Of a DNA stretch of 64,000 nucleotides, positions 31,293-40,445 are shown piece after piece. Both the position numbers and the translations under genes were made by a program. This stretch comes from Duganella aceris. GTDB taxonomy: Bacteria > Pseudomonadota > Gammaproteobacteria > Burkholderiales > Burkholderiaceae_D. A model generated the notes under the pieces. The model had not been told where the DNA came from. It ran no database searches and saw only the letters and a program-made list of their open reading frames with translations. The stretch spans positions 19,592-83,591 of the forward strand of contig NZ_JAADJT010000018.1 of NCBI RefSeq assembly GCF_011090165.1, written 5' to 3'. The stretch's first letter is position 1. The number at the start of each line of letters is the position of its first letter.

Positions 31293-33890
31293 TTAGCTGG
31301 GTAGCGGGGCGAGGCCGTGCGCGCCGGCGACGGTGCTGGCGGTCAGGCGCGGGGCCGAACGCGGCAGCGCGATCTGGAAGGTGGTGCCCTGGCCGGGACT
31401 GCTTTGCACCACGATGCTGCCGCCCAGCACGCCGCTGACCATGGTCTGCACAATGTACAAGCCGAGCCCCGATCCGCCCTGGCCCAGCCGCGTGGTGAAG
31501 AAGGGATCGTAGATCTTGCCGCGATGCTCGGGCGGGATGCCGGCGCCGTCGTCGGCGTACTGGATGTCGACCCGCTCGTCCTGCAGGCTGGCGCTGATCC
31601 GCACCCGCCCCGCATCCTTGCCGGCGAAACCGTGCACCAGCGTGTTCTCCAGCAGATTGCACAGCACCTGCGCCAGCGGACCGGGGAAGCTGTCCATCTG
31701 CAGCGTCTCCGCGATGTCGACCTCGATGCGGTGCGGCGTCGCCTTCCATGCGTTGTGGTGGCTGGCGATCACTTCCTCGACCGTGCGCCGCAGCGGGAAC
31801 AAGCGCCGCCGCGCGCTGGCCTGGTCCACCGCCAGTTCCTTGAAGTTGTCGATCAGCCCGGCGGCGCGGTGGGCGTTGCGTTCGATGATCTCGCACGCCA
31901 GCTTGCTCTGCACCACGAAGTCCTCCACCGAGGAGCGCTTCAGCTTGCCTTCCAGCGCGGCCTGGCCGAAGGTGACCAGGTGCGCCTTCAGCGTGGTCGA
32001 CGCCGTCAGCGTGCTGCCCAGCGGCGTGTTCAGCTCGTGCGCGATGCCGGCCACCAGCCGCCCCAGCGACGCCACCTTCTCGGTCTGCACCAGCTGGTCG
32101 GCCGCGACCCGCAGGTCGTCGTTGGCGCGGCGCAGCTCGGCGGTGCGTTGTTCGACGCGCAGTTCCAGCGCCGCGTTCAGCCGCTGGATGTCCGCTTCGC
32201 GGGCGCGGCGCGCGCTCACCTCCTGTTGCAGTTCGGCGGTGCGGCGCTTGACCATCACCCGCAGCTGGAAGATGAAGGCCAGCGCGATCGCGATCGCCAA
32301 CAGCAGCGCGCCCAGCGGGCGGTAGTCGGTCTCGTGGTCGAAGCGCACCACGGTCCATTTCTGCTTGAAGCCGTCGCGCTCGAATTTCGGGATCGCGGCC
32401 AGCGCCAGATTCAGGATCGGCGGCAGTTCGGCCCAGTCGTTGCGCACGCCGAAGCCGACCTTGTAGTTGTATTCGGTCTCGCCGGAGACGCGGATGTCGC
32501 TGGTGCCCAGCTCGACCAGCTGGTGGGTGCCGGTCAGCAGCGGCGCCACCACCGCGCTGACCTCGTCGCGGTGCAGCAGGTCGAGCGCGACCTTGAAGCT
32601 GATCGCGGTCACCGGCACGATCGAGGGCCAGTCGCGCGGCAGCATTTCGGCCACGCCGGCGCGGGTGCTGACCGCCACCCGCTTGCCGTTCAGGTTGCTC
32701 AGGCCGGGCGCCGGCGGCGCGCTGGTGGCGGTGTAGATCACGATCGGCGAGGTGAGGAAGGGATCGCTCAACGTCATGAAACGCTGCCGGCTCTCGGTTT
32801 GCGAGATCGCCGACAACATGTCGACCTCGTGCTGTTCCAGCCGGCCCAGTATCAATTCGGGATCGCGCATCGGCACCAGCTCGAAGCGCACGCCCAGCAT
32901 CTCTTCGACGCGGCGCAGGTATTCCTGCGAGATGCCGCGCGGCTTGCCGTCGTCGCCGACCGATTCGATCGGCGCGCGCGCGGCGTCGACTCCGACCCGG
33001 ATCACCGGATGCGCGGCCAGCCAGGCCCGCTGCGCCGCCGTCAACTGCAGGTCGCGCTCGACCGGCACGCCGTTGGCGGTCGACAGCCAGCGGGTGTGGA
33101 TCTGTTCCTGCTCGGCGGCGGTGATCGCGGCCAGGCCCTTGTTGACGATCGATAGCAGTTCGGGCGCGTCGTTGCGCAGGCCGATGCGGGTCGCGGCCGC
33201 CTCCGAGTAGTAGTACAGCAGCGCGATCCTGAGCCGCGATCCGCTGGCGGCGATGGCGCGCTGCACCACCGGCAGGTCGTCGAAAAAGGCGTCCGCCATG
33301 CCGGCCTGGATGCGCGCCATGGCCTGCGGCGGGTCGTCGACTTCGACCAGCACGCAGTCCGGGCAGCGCGCGCGCAGCAACGGCACCCGTGCCGTGTCGC
33401 GCATGACGGCGATGCGGCGCCCGGCCATCGCCGACAGTGTGTGGATGTCCTGCTGGCCGGGGCGGGTCGCCAGCGCGATCGGCAATTCCAGGTAGGGCAG
33501 CGAGAACGCCAGCTTGTCGCGGCGCTCCGGCCGGTCGTTCGCGCACAGCAGGCCGTCGACCTGGTGCGCCATCGCCTGCTCCAGCGCCTTTTCCCACGTG
33601 CTGCCGGCGAAGCGGATGGTCAGGCCGGTCTTGGCCGCGATCAGGTTGGCGTAGTCGATCGAGACGCCGGCGAACGAGGCGCCTTCGGCGTCGCTGCGGC
33701 GGAAGTTCAGCGGCGGGTTGTTCTGGTCCAGTGCCAGTGTGACGACGGGATGGGCTTGCAGCCAGGCCTGTTCGGCCGGTGTCAGCGACACCTGGCCCTG
33801 GCCCGACGCGGCGGGCGCGGGCGCGCACAGCGCCGCCAGCAGCAGGCCGCAGAGCATTCGTGCCATCCGAACCAGTCCACCGTATCGCAT
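31293..33890 (-). CDS. Sensor histidine kinase with tandem periplasmic binding domains
   Basis: 865 residues. After a signal peptide there are two bacterial SBP_3/Venus-flytrap domains in tandem (each opening with a LTPAEQAWLQAHPVV-like motif, about residues 32-265 and 270-510), one helix (LGALLLAIAIALAFIFQL), a coiled coil, then the kinase: H-box LVAGIAHELNTPLG and ATPase motifs LLENTLVHG, DDGAGIPPEHRGKIYDPF, GGSGLGL. No receiver, Hpt or PAS domain is seen and no response regulator is adjacent. AGGAGA precedes the ATG at 33890; earlier in-frame starts lack one. The binding domains suggest it senses a small solute, perhaps an amino acid given the neighbouring argR and ast genes. Confidence 0.87.
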   Translation of the reverse strand: MRYGGLVRMARMLCGLLLAALCAPAPAASGQGQVSLTPAEQAWLQAHPVVTLALDQNNPPLNFRRSDAEGASFAGVSIDYANLIAAKTGLTIRFAGSTWEKALEQAMAHQVDGLLCANDRPERRDKLAFSLPYLELPIALATRPGQQDIHTLSAMAGRRIAVMRDTARVPLLRARCPDCVLVEVDDPPQAMARIQAGMADAFFDDLPVVQRAIAASGSRLRIALLYYYSEAAATRIGLRNDAPELLSIVNKGLAAITAAEQEQIHTRWLSTANGVPVERDLQLTAAQRAWLAAHPVIRVGVDAARAPIESVGDDGKPRGISQEYLRRVEEMLGVRFELVPMRDPELILGRLEQHEVDMLSAISQTESRQRFMTLSDPFLTSPIVIYTATSAPPAPGLSNLNGKRVAVSTRAGVAEMLPRDWPSIVPVTAISFKVALDLLHRDEVSAVVAPLLTGTHQLVELGTSDIRVSGETEYNYKVGFGVRNDWAELPPILNLALAAIPKFERDGFKQKWTVVRFDHETDYRPLGALLLAIAIALAFIFQLRVMVKRRTAELQQEVSARRAREADIQRLNAALELRVEQRTAELRRANDDLRVAADQLVQTEKVASLGRLVAGIAHELNTPLGSTLTASTTLKAHLVTFGQAALEGKLKRSSVEDFVVQSKLACEIIERNAHRAAGLIDNFKELAVDQASARRRLFPLRRTVEEVIASHHNAWKATPHRIEVDIAETLQMDSFPGPLAQVLCNLLENTLVHGFAGKDAGRVRISASLQDERVDIQYADDGAGIPPEHRGKIYDPFFTTRLGQGGSGLGLYIVQTMVSGVLGGSIVVQSSPGQGTTFQIALPRSAPRLTASTVAGAHGLAPLPS

Positions 33891-34020
33891 AGTTCTCCTG
33901 GCAATTAATTGCAGAGTGTTTGGATAGGATAAAGACAAGTGAGCATGATGACAAGCTAACTGTTGCTCGATTGCATGGCCTTTCAGGCAAGGTTGCGGCG
34001 CGGCTAAAAGTGAAAATCCT

Positions 34021-34063
34021 TGTCGCCATTAGAAAAGAGTTTTAGCATGCCGCTTTTTATAAT
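34021..34063 (+). promoter_or_regulatory. astC promoter with candidate ArgR site
   Basis: A perfect -10 TATAAT is at 34058-34063 with no good -35. Where -35 should be lies TGTCGC-N8-AA (34021-34036), which fits the P. aeruginosa ArgR half-site TGTCGC-N8-AA as I recall it. A weaker version, TGCGGC-N8-AA, is at 33994-34009. A poor -35 overlapped by an AraC-type activator site is the usual design of an activated promoter. The rest of the 33891-34113 gap shows nothing else. Confidence 0.5.
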
Positions 34064-34113
34064 GGGTCACCGCGGCGCTGTGCCGCACGTACCCAACATT
34101 GATAGGGAATGCC

Positions 34114-35358
34114 ATGAACGCCAAGCTCGATACGACCGCCGCCACCCGTCCTGTGACTCGTCAGACCTTCGACGACGTCCTGGTGCCTACGTACGCACCT
34201 GCGGCGATGGTTCCGGTCCGAGGCGCTGGCCTGGACCTGTGGGACCAGAATGGCAAGCATTACCTGGACTTCACCTCCGGCATCGCGGTCGCGGCGCTGG
34301 GCCACTGCCACCCGGGCGTGGTCGAGGCGCTGACGCGCCAGGCCAACACCCTGTGGCACCTCGGTAACGGCTACACCAACGAGCCGGTGCTGCGTCTGGG
34401 CCTGGCGATCACCGAAGCGACCTTCGCCGACCGCGCCTTCTTCTGCAACTCCGGCGCCGAAGCCAACGAAGCGGCGCTGAAGCTGGCGCGCAAATACGCG
34501 CATACCAAGTTCGGTCCGCACAAGTCGCGCATCGTGTCGTGCTACCAGTCGTTCCACGGCCGCACGCTGTTCACCGTGTCGGTCGGCGGCCAGTCGAAGT
34601 ACACCGAAGGCTTCGAGCCGCTGCCGCCGTCGATCGACCATATCGTTTATAACGATATCGAGTCGGCGCGCGCCGCCATCGGCGACGATGTCTGCGCCGT
34701 GATCGTCGAACCGCTGCAAGGCGAAGGCGGCGTGGTGCCTGGAGATAAGGCCTTCCTGCAAGAGCTGCGCGACCTGTGCGACAAGACCGGCGCCGTGCTG
34801 ATCTTCGACGAGGTGCAGTCGGGCATGGGCCGCACCGGCGATCTGTTCAACTACATGAGCTACGGCATCGTGCCGGACGTGCTGACCTCGGCCAAGGCGC
34901 TGGGCAACGGCTATCCGATCGCGGCGATGCTGACCACGCACGAACTGGCCGCCACCTTGAGCGTCGGCTCGCACGGCACCACCTACGGCGGCAACCCGCT
35001 GGCCGCGACCGTGGCGCTGACGGTGCTGGAGACCATCAACCAGCCGGCCTTCCTGGCGCGCGTCAAGGAAGCCGGCGCCAAGCTGCGCTCGACGATGGAA
35101 CAGCTGATCGCCGACTACCCGCAGGTGTTCGCGCAGGTGCGCGGCGCCGGCTTGTTGCTGGGCATGGTCGTGACCGACGCGTGGAAGGGCCGTTCGAAGG
35201 ATATCCAGAAGGCCGCCGAAGGCAACGGCATGATGGTGCTGATCGCGGGCATGGATGTGGTGCGCCTGGCGCCGGCGCTGATCGTCACCGACGCGCAGAT
35301 CGGCGAAGCCGACCGCATCCTGCGCCTGTCGCTGGATGGTCTGATCAACGCGGCATAA
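34114..35358 (+). CDS. astC: Succinylornithine/acetylornithine aminotransferase
   Basis: 414 residues, class III PLP enzyme. Third step of the succinyl pathway: succinylornithine plus 2-oxoglutarate to succinylglutamate semialdehyde plus glutamate; homologues also serve as ArgD. It carries DLWDQNGKHYLDFTSGIAV, FFCNSGAEANEAALKLARKY, FDEVQSGMGRTG and the PLP lysine in LTSAKALGNGYPI, then HGTTYGGNPLA. AGGGA lies 7 nt ahead of the ATG at 34114. First gene of the ast operon; a strong intercistronic hairpin follows. Confidence 0.93.
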   Translation: MNAKLDTTAATRPVTRQTFDDVLVPTYAPAAMVPVRGAGLDLWDQNGKHYLDFTSGIAVAALGHCHPGVVEALTRQANTLWHLGNGYTNEPVLRLGLAITEATFADRAFFCNSGAEANEAALKLARKYAHTKFGPHKSRIVSCYQSFHGRTLFTVSVGGQSKYTEGFEPLPPSIDHIVYNDIESARAAIGDDVCAVIVEPLQGEGGVVPGDKAFLQELRDLCDKTGAVLIFDEVQSGMGRTGDLFNYMSYGIVPDVLTSAKALGNGYPIAAMLTTHELAATLSVGSHGTTYGGNPLAATVALTVLETINQPAFLARVKEAGAKLRSTMEQLIADYPQVFAQVRGAGLLLGMVVTDAWKGRSKDIQKAAEGNGMMVLIAGMDVVRLAPALIVTDAQIGEADRILRLSLDGLINAA

Positions 35359-35375
35359 GCTTCCCCGTTGTTACT

Positions 35376-35399
35376 CTGGCCCGGCGTCCGCCGGGCCAG
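35376..35399 (+). other. Intercistronic hairpin between astC and aruF
   Basis: CTGGCCCGGCG (35376-35386) and CGCCGGGCCAG (35389-35399) are perfect complements. It is followed by TCGCATTTTC, too weak a T-run for full termination, so partial termination or mRNA stabilisation are both possible. Confidence 0.6.
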
Positions 35400-35420
35400 T
35401 CGCATTTTCAAGGAGTCCAC

Positions 35421-36458
35421 ATGTATGTAGTCCGTCCGGTCGAACTTGCGGATATCGCTGCCCTCGAAGCGCTGGCAGCCGTGCCCATGCCGGGAGTGCA
35501 TACCCTGCCGAAGACGCGCGAGAAAATCCTCGCCATGATCGAGCGTTCGATCGCGTCCTTCGCCGCCCATGTCGACATCCCCAGCGAAGAGTCCTATGTG
35601 CTGGTGCTCGAATCGCTGGCCGACAAGAGCATCGCCGGCACCGCCGCGATGTTCGCCGCCGCCGGCTCCAACGGCACCTATTTCTCCTTCCGCAACGACG
35701 TGATCCAGCAGGTCTCGCGCGACCTGAACATCAGCCACAGCGTGCACGCGCTGACGCTGTGCTCCGAGCTGACCGGCTATTCACAGCTGTCCAGCTTTTA
35801 CGTCGGCGAGCGCGAATACGGCACGCCGGAAGCGGCGCTGCTGTCGCGCGCGCGGCTGATGTTCGCGGTGCTGGCGCCGCACCGCTTCGCCGACCGCTTC
35901 TTCGTGCCGCTGGCCGGCGTCACCGACGGCGACGGCGGCTCGCCGTTCTGGGACGCGCTGGGCCGCAAATTCTTCCAGATGGACTTCCTCGACGCCGAAC
36001 GCGTCATCGGCGGCGCGCGCAACCGCACGCTGATCGTCGAGCTGATGCCTCACTATCCGGTCTACGTGCCGCTGCTGCCGGGCGACGCGCAGGCGGCGAT
36101 GGGCCAGATCCATCCTTCCGGCGAGCTGGCGTTCAACCTGCTGACCGCCGAAGGCTTCGAGGCCGACGACTACATCGACATATTCGACGGCGGCCCGATC
36201 TTGCAGGCGCACAAGAATTCGCTGCGCACCTTCACCGGCGCCTTGCAGCGCCGCGTCGCGACCTCGGTGGAACAGCCGGACCGGGGCCGCGAACCGCAGC
36301 TGCGCTACGCCGTGTCGTCCGGCACCGAACACAATTTCCGCGCCGTGATCACGCATTGCCCGTCGCTGGAATCGCAACTCAGCGTGGCGCTGCCGGTCGA
36401 CGTACAGGAAGCGCTGCAAGTGGCCGAAGGCGATACCGTCATCTGCGTCAGAATCTAA
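35421..36458 (+). CDS. aruF: Arginine N-succinyltransferase, alpha subunit
   Basis: 345 residues. First step of the pathway, arginine plus succinyl-CoA to succinylarginine. The acyltransferase fold is related to AstA: MYVVRPVELADIAALEALA, VGEREYGTPEAALLSRARLMF, ALGRKFFQMDFLDAERVIGG, and the late AEGFEADDYIDIFDGGP. AAGGAG is 5 nt ahead of the ATG. As in Pseudomonas, two homologous subunits are encoded side by side, whereas E. coli has one AstA. Confidence 0.93.
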   Translation: MYVVRPVELADIAALEALAAVPMPGVHTLPKTREKILAMIERSIASFAAHVDIPSEESYVLVLESLADKSIAGTAAMFAAAGSNGTYFSFRNDVIQQVSRDLNISHSVHALTLCSELTGYSQLSSFYVGEREYGTPEAALLSRARLMFAVLAPHRFADRFFVPLAGVTDGDGGSPFWDALGRKFFQMDFLDAERVIGGARNRTLIVELMPHYPVYVPLLPGDAQAAMGQIHPSGELAFNLLTAEGFEADDYIDIFDGGPILQAHKNSLRTFTGALQRRVATSVEQPDRGREPQLRYAVSSGTEHNFRAVITHCPSLESQLSVALPVDVQEALQVAEGDTVICVRI

Positions 36459-36471
36459 GAACGGACACCCT

Positions 36472-37527
36472 ATGCTAGTAGTACGCGCAATCCAAGCCGA
36501 AGACCTCGACGCCCTGTACGTGATGGCCACGCAGGTCGGCAGCGGCATGACCACCCTCAAGCCGGACATGAAGATGATGGGCGACCGCCTGGCGATCGCG
36601 GTCGCCTCGTTCGCCGAAACCATCGCGCCGGAAAAGCGCGACTACATGTTCGTGATGGAGGATACCGACAGCGGCCGCCTGGCCGGCGTGTGCGCCATCA
36701 AGGGCGCGGTGGGGCTGAACGAGCCGTTCTACAACTACCGCATCGGCACCCTGGTGCACTCCAGCCGCGAGCTGGATGTGTTCACCCGCATGGAGACGCT
36801 GTACCTGTCGAACGACCTGACCGGCAGCACCGAACTGTGCTCGCTGTTCCTGCATCCCGACTACCGCACCGGCAACAACGGCAAGCTGCTGTCGAAGAGC
36901 CGCTTCCTGTTCATCGCCCAGTTCCCGCACCTGTTCACCGAAAAGCTGATCGCCGAAATGCGCGGCTACCAGGAGGAGGGCGGACGTTCGCCGTTCTACG
37001 AAGGACTGGGCCGGCACTTCTTCAAGATGGATTTCGACCACGTCGACGACCTGACGGCGGTCGGCAAGAAGTCCTTCATCGCCGAGCTGATGCCGCGCCA
37101 GCCGCTGTACGTGGCTTACCTGCCGGACGACGCGCAGCAAGTGATCGGCAAGGTCCACACTTCGACCGCGCCGGCGCGCCGCCTGCTGGAGCAGGAGGGC
37201 ATGTACTTCGAAGGCTATGTCGACATCTTCGACGCCGGCCCGGTGCTGCAGGCGCGCGTGTCCGAGCTGCGCGCCATGCGCGACAGCACGCTGGCCGAGA
37301 TCGGCCCGGCCACCGACTGGGATTCGGCCTGCGCGCCGGAGAGCGTCGCCGCCGAGCCGATGCTGGTGTCGAACACCACGCTCAAAGATTTTCGCATGAT
37401 CCTGTCGCAGTCGATGCCGGTCGCCGGCGCCGTCGCGCTGCCGGAAGCGGAGCAGAAGCTCCTGCATTGCCACACCGGCGATACCGTGCGCACACTGACT
37501 CTCAACCCGAGGAAAAACAATGGCTAA
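36472..37527 (+). CDS. aruG: Arginine N-succinyltransferase, beta subunit
   Basis: 351 residues, paralogue of the gene before it (13-nt gap). Shared marks are MLVVRAIQAEDLDALYVMA, NDLTGSTELCSLFLHPDYR, GNNGKLLSKSRFLFIAQF, the GLGRHFFKMDFDHVDDL region and EGMYFEGYVDIFDAGPVLQ. It forms the heteromeric enzyme with AruF. Its 3' end overlaps astD by 8 nt, giving translational coupling. Confidence 0.93.
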   Translation: MLVVRAIQAEDLDALYVMATQVGSGMTTLKPDMKMMGDRLAIAVASFAETIAPEKRDYMFVMEDTDSGRLAGVCAIKGAVGLNEPFYNYRIGTLVHSSRELDVFTRMETLYLSNDLTGSTELCSLFLHPDYRTGNNGKLLSKSRFLFIAQFPHLFTEKLIAEMRGYQEEGGRSPFYEGLGRHFFKMDFDHVDDLTAVGKKSFIAELMPRQPLYVAYLPDDAQQVIGKVHTSTAPARRLLEQEGMYFEGYVDIFDAGPVLQARVSELRAMRDSTLAEIGPATDWDSACAPESVAAEPMLVSNTTLKDFRMILSQSMPVAGAVALPEAEQKLLHCHTGDTVRTLTLNPRKNNG

Positions 37528-38989
37528 CATCAGCAATTTCATTGGCGGCGAATGGCTCGCCGGCAGCGGCGCCGAACTGGTGACCATCGATCCGTCGAAC
37601 GGCAAGCAGACCTGGAGCAGCAACGAGTCGACCGCGCAGGATGTCGGCCAGGCTTGCGCCGCCGCGCGTGGCGCGTTCGAGGCCTGGGCGCTGACGCCGC
37701 TGGCCGAGCGCATCGCCGTCTGCACCCGCTTCCGCGATCTGCTGAAGCAGGACGCCGAGGAGCTGGCGCTGCTGATCGCCGAGGAAGTCGGCAAGCCGCT
37801 GTGGGAAGCGCGCACCGAAGTGACCACCATGGCCAACAAGATCGACATCTCGGTTCAGGCCCACGGCGCGCGTACCGGCGAGACGCAGAGCAAGGTCGCC
37901 GACGGCGAGGCGGTGCTGCGTCATCGTCCGCACGGCGTGTTCGGCGTGTTCGGTCCGTACAACTTCCCGGGCCATCTGCCGAACGGCCATATCGTACCGG
38001 CGCTGATCGCGGGGAACACCGTGGTGTTCAAGCCGAGCGAGTACGCGCCGCGCACCGCCGTCAAGACGGTGCAGCTGTGGGAGCAAGCCGGCCTGCCGAA
38101 AGGCGTGATCAACCTGGTCAACGGCGGCCGCGACGCCGGCGTGGCGCTGGGCCAGAACCCGCTGCTGGACGGCGTGCTGTTCACCGGCAGCTGCCAGACC
38201 GGCACCGCGCTGCACAAGCAGTTCGGCGGCCAGCCGGGCAAGATGCTGGCGCTGGAAATGGGCGGCAACAACCCGCTGGTGGTGTGGGACGTCAAGGATA
38301 TCGACGCCGCCGTGTTCATGGCGATTTCGTCGGCCTTCATCTCGGCCGGCCAGCGCTGTACCTGCGCGCGCCGCCTGATCGTGCGCGAAGGCGCCGAGGG
38401 CGATGCGATCGTCAAGCGCCTGGTCGATGTGGCCAGCCGCCTGACCATCGGCGCATCCAACGCCGAACCCGCGCCGTTCATGGGACCGGTGGTGTCGTCG
38501 GCGGTCGCAAGGCGCCTGGTGCAGGCGCAAGCCGACCTGGTCGCCAAGGGCGGCAAGCTGCTGCTGGAAATGACGCACCTGCACGCCGACAGCGGTTTCG
38601 TCTCGGCCGGCATCGTCGACGTGACCAAGGCGCAGGGCATTCCGGATGAAGAGTGGTTCGGCCCATTGCTGCAAGTGCTGCGCGTCGCCGATTTCGACAG
38701 CGCGATCAAGGCCGCCAACGCCACCGAATTCGGCCTGGCCGCCGCGCTGATCTCCAACGACGAGAACCTGTGGAAGATGTTCCAGGTGCGCGCGCGCGCC
38801 GGCATCGTCAACTGGAACCGTCCGACCACCGGCGCCGCCAGCAGCGCGCCGTTCGGCGGCGTCGGCAAGTCGGGCAACCATCGCCCGAGCGCCTACTACG
38901 CGGCGGACTACTGCGCCTATCCGGTGGCATCGATCGAAAACAACGTACTTGAAATGCCCGCGAAGCTGTCGCCGGGCATGCACTTCTAA
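37520..38989 (+). CDS. astD: Succinylglutamate semialdehyde dehydrogenase
   Basis: 489 residues, NAD-dependent aldehyde dehydrogenase, fourth step: semialdehyde to succinylglutamate. GVFGPYNFPGHLPNGHIVPA, VFKPSEYAPRTA, FTGSCQTG, the catalytic Glu in LALEMGGNNPLVV and the catalytic Cys in SAGQRCTCARR are intact; AstD-specific endings (VNWNRPTTGA, APFGGVGKSGNHRPSAYYAADYCAYP) separate it from generic aldehyde dehydrogenases. Ten nt separate it from astB. Confidence 0.95.
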   Translation: MANISNFIGGEWLAGSGAELVTIDPSNGKQTWSSNESTAQDVGQACAAARGAFEAWALTPLAERIAVCTRFRDLLKQDAEELALLIAEEVGKPLWEARTEVTTMANKIDISVQAHGARTGETQSKVADGEAVLRHRPHGVFGVFGPYNFPGHLPNGHIVPALIAGNTVVFKPSEYAPRTAVKTVQLWEQAGLPKGVINLVNGGRDAGVALGQNPLLDGVLFTGSCQTGTALHKQFGGQPGKMLALEMGGNNPLVVWDVKDIDAAVFMAISSAFISAGQRCTCARRLIVREGAEGDAIVKRLVDVASRLTIGASNAEPAPFMGPVVSSAVARRLVQAQADLVAKGGKLLLEMTHLHADSGFVSAGIVDVTKAQGIPDEEWFGPLLQVLRVADFDSAIKAANATEFGLAAALISNDENLWKMFQVRARAGIVNWNRPTTGAASSAPFGGVGKSGNHRPSAYYAADYCAYPVASIENNVLEMPAKLSPGMHF

Positions 38990-38999
38990 GGATAGCTTC

Positions 39000-40337
39000 A
39001 TGCGCGCACGCGAATTCAATTTCGACGGCCTGGTCGGCCCATCGCACAACTACGCCGGCCTGTCGTTCGGTAACGTGGCCTCGTTCAGCAACGTCAAGAG
39101 CGCTTCGAATCCGAAGCTGGCCGCGTTGCAAGGGCTGGCCAAGATGCGTGCGCTGGCGGCGCGCGGTTTCGGCCAGGCGCTGTTGCCGCCGCAGGATCGT
39201 CCGAACTTCCGTCTGCTGCGCAGCATCGGCTTCACCGGCAGCGATGCCGAGGTGCTGGCCAAGGCGGCCAAGGAAGCGCCGGTGATCCTGGCCTGCGCGT
39301 ATTCGGCTTCGCCGATGTGGACCGCGAACGCGGCGACGGTCAGCCCGTCCGCCGACAGCGCCGACGGCCGCGCGCACTTCACCGCCGCCAACCTGAACAA
39401 CAAGCTGCACCGCGCTTTCGAGCACGCGCAGTCGGCGCGTTCGCTGCGCGCCATCTTCAAGGACGAGCAGCACTTCGCGGTGCACGACGCGCTGCCCGGC
39501 ACGCCGGCCTTCGGCGACGAGGGCGCGGCCAATCACACGCGCCTGTGCAAGGACCACGGCAGCGCCGCGGTCGAGATGTTCGTCTACGGCCGCACCGAGT
39601 TCGATGCCTCCGCCAGCGCGCCGAAAAAATATCCGGCCCGCCAGACGCTGGAAGCGTCCCAGGCCGTCGCGCGCCTGCACGGCCTGTCGGCCGGGCGCAC
39701 CGTCTATATCCAGCAGAATCCGGACGTGATCGACCAGGGTGTGTTCCACAATGACGTGATCGCGGTCGGCAACGGCAATGTGCTGTTCTATCACGAGCAG
39801 GCCTTCGCCGACGAAGCCGGCGGCCTGGATCAGCTGCGCCGCGCCATGGGCGGCGTGGGCGCCGAACTGAATGCGATCCGCGTCGATACGTCGGCGGTGT
39901 CGGTGGCCGATGCGGTGGCCAGCTATCTGTTCAACAGCCAGTTGCTGTCCAAGGATGACGGCAAGATGGCGCTGGTGATTCCGCAGGAGTGCCAGGAGAA
40001 CGCCGCCGTCGCGGCCTATCTGCAAGGCCTGGTCGCCAGCGGCAACGCGGTCGATGAGCTGATTCATTTCGATCTGCGGCAGTCGATGCGCAACGGCGGC
40101 GGTCCGGCGTGCCTGCGCCTGCGCGTGGCGCTGACCGACGCCGAAGCGGCGGCCATGCATCAGGGCGTGGTGATGACCGAGGCGCTGTATCACACGCTGG
40201 TGGCGTGGGTGGAGAAGCATTACCGCGACCGTCTGGATCCGTCCGACCTGGCCGATCCGGCGCTGGCGATCGAGGTGCACACGGCGCTGGAGGATTTGAG
40301 CCGCATCCTGGGCCTGCCGGGTCTCTACGATTTGTAA
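39000..40337 (+). CDS. astB: N-succinylarginine dihydrolase
   Basis: 445 residues. Second step: succinylarginine plus water to succinylornithine, CO2 and two ammonia. It has the AstB start AREFNFDGLVGPSHNYAGLSFGN, NLNNKLHRAFE, the amidinotransferase-fold motif EANHTRL-like GAANHTRLC, QQNPDVIDQGVFHNDVIAVGN (given as pattern QNPDVIDQGVFHND), and the catalytic Cys near the end in NGGGPACLRLRVAL. The ATG begins at 39000. The gene order C-F-G-D-B then gdhB-E differs from E. coli astCADBE. Confidence 0.95.
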   Translation: MRAREFNFDGLVGPSHNYAGLSFGNVASFSNVKSASNPKLAALQGLAKMRALAARGFGQALLPPQDRPNFRLLRSIGFTGSDAEVLAKAAKEAPVILACAYSASPMWTANAATVSPSADSADGRAHFTAANLNNKLHRAFEHAQSARSLRAIFKDEQHFAVHDALPGTPAFGDEGAANHTRLCKDHGSAAVEMFVYGRTEFDASASAPKKYPARQTLEASQAVARLHGLSAGRTVYIQQNPDVIDQGVFHNDVIAVGNGNVLFYHEQAFADEAGGLDQLRRAMGGVGAELNAIRVDTSAVSVADAVASYLFNSQLLSKDDGKMALVIPQECQENAAVAAYLQGLVASGNAVDELIHFDLRQSMRNGGGPACLRLRVALTDAEAAAMHQGVVMTEALYHTLVAWVEKHYRDRLDPSDLADPALAIEVHTALEDLSRILGLPGLYDL

Positions 40338-40445
40338 TCCGGCGATTCAACCCCATTTGGCGATTTAGTGTCTAATATCACGCGCAGCCACAAGCCCGCG
40401 CGGCCCTGCAACACAAAATACTCATAACGTATTGGAGAAGCAACG

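Noticed and set aside
31317..33155. 612-residue plus-strand open frame
   Set aside because: Antisense to the sensor kinase, whose domains are clear; composition is that of a shadow.
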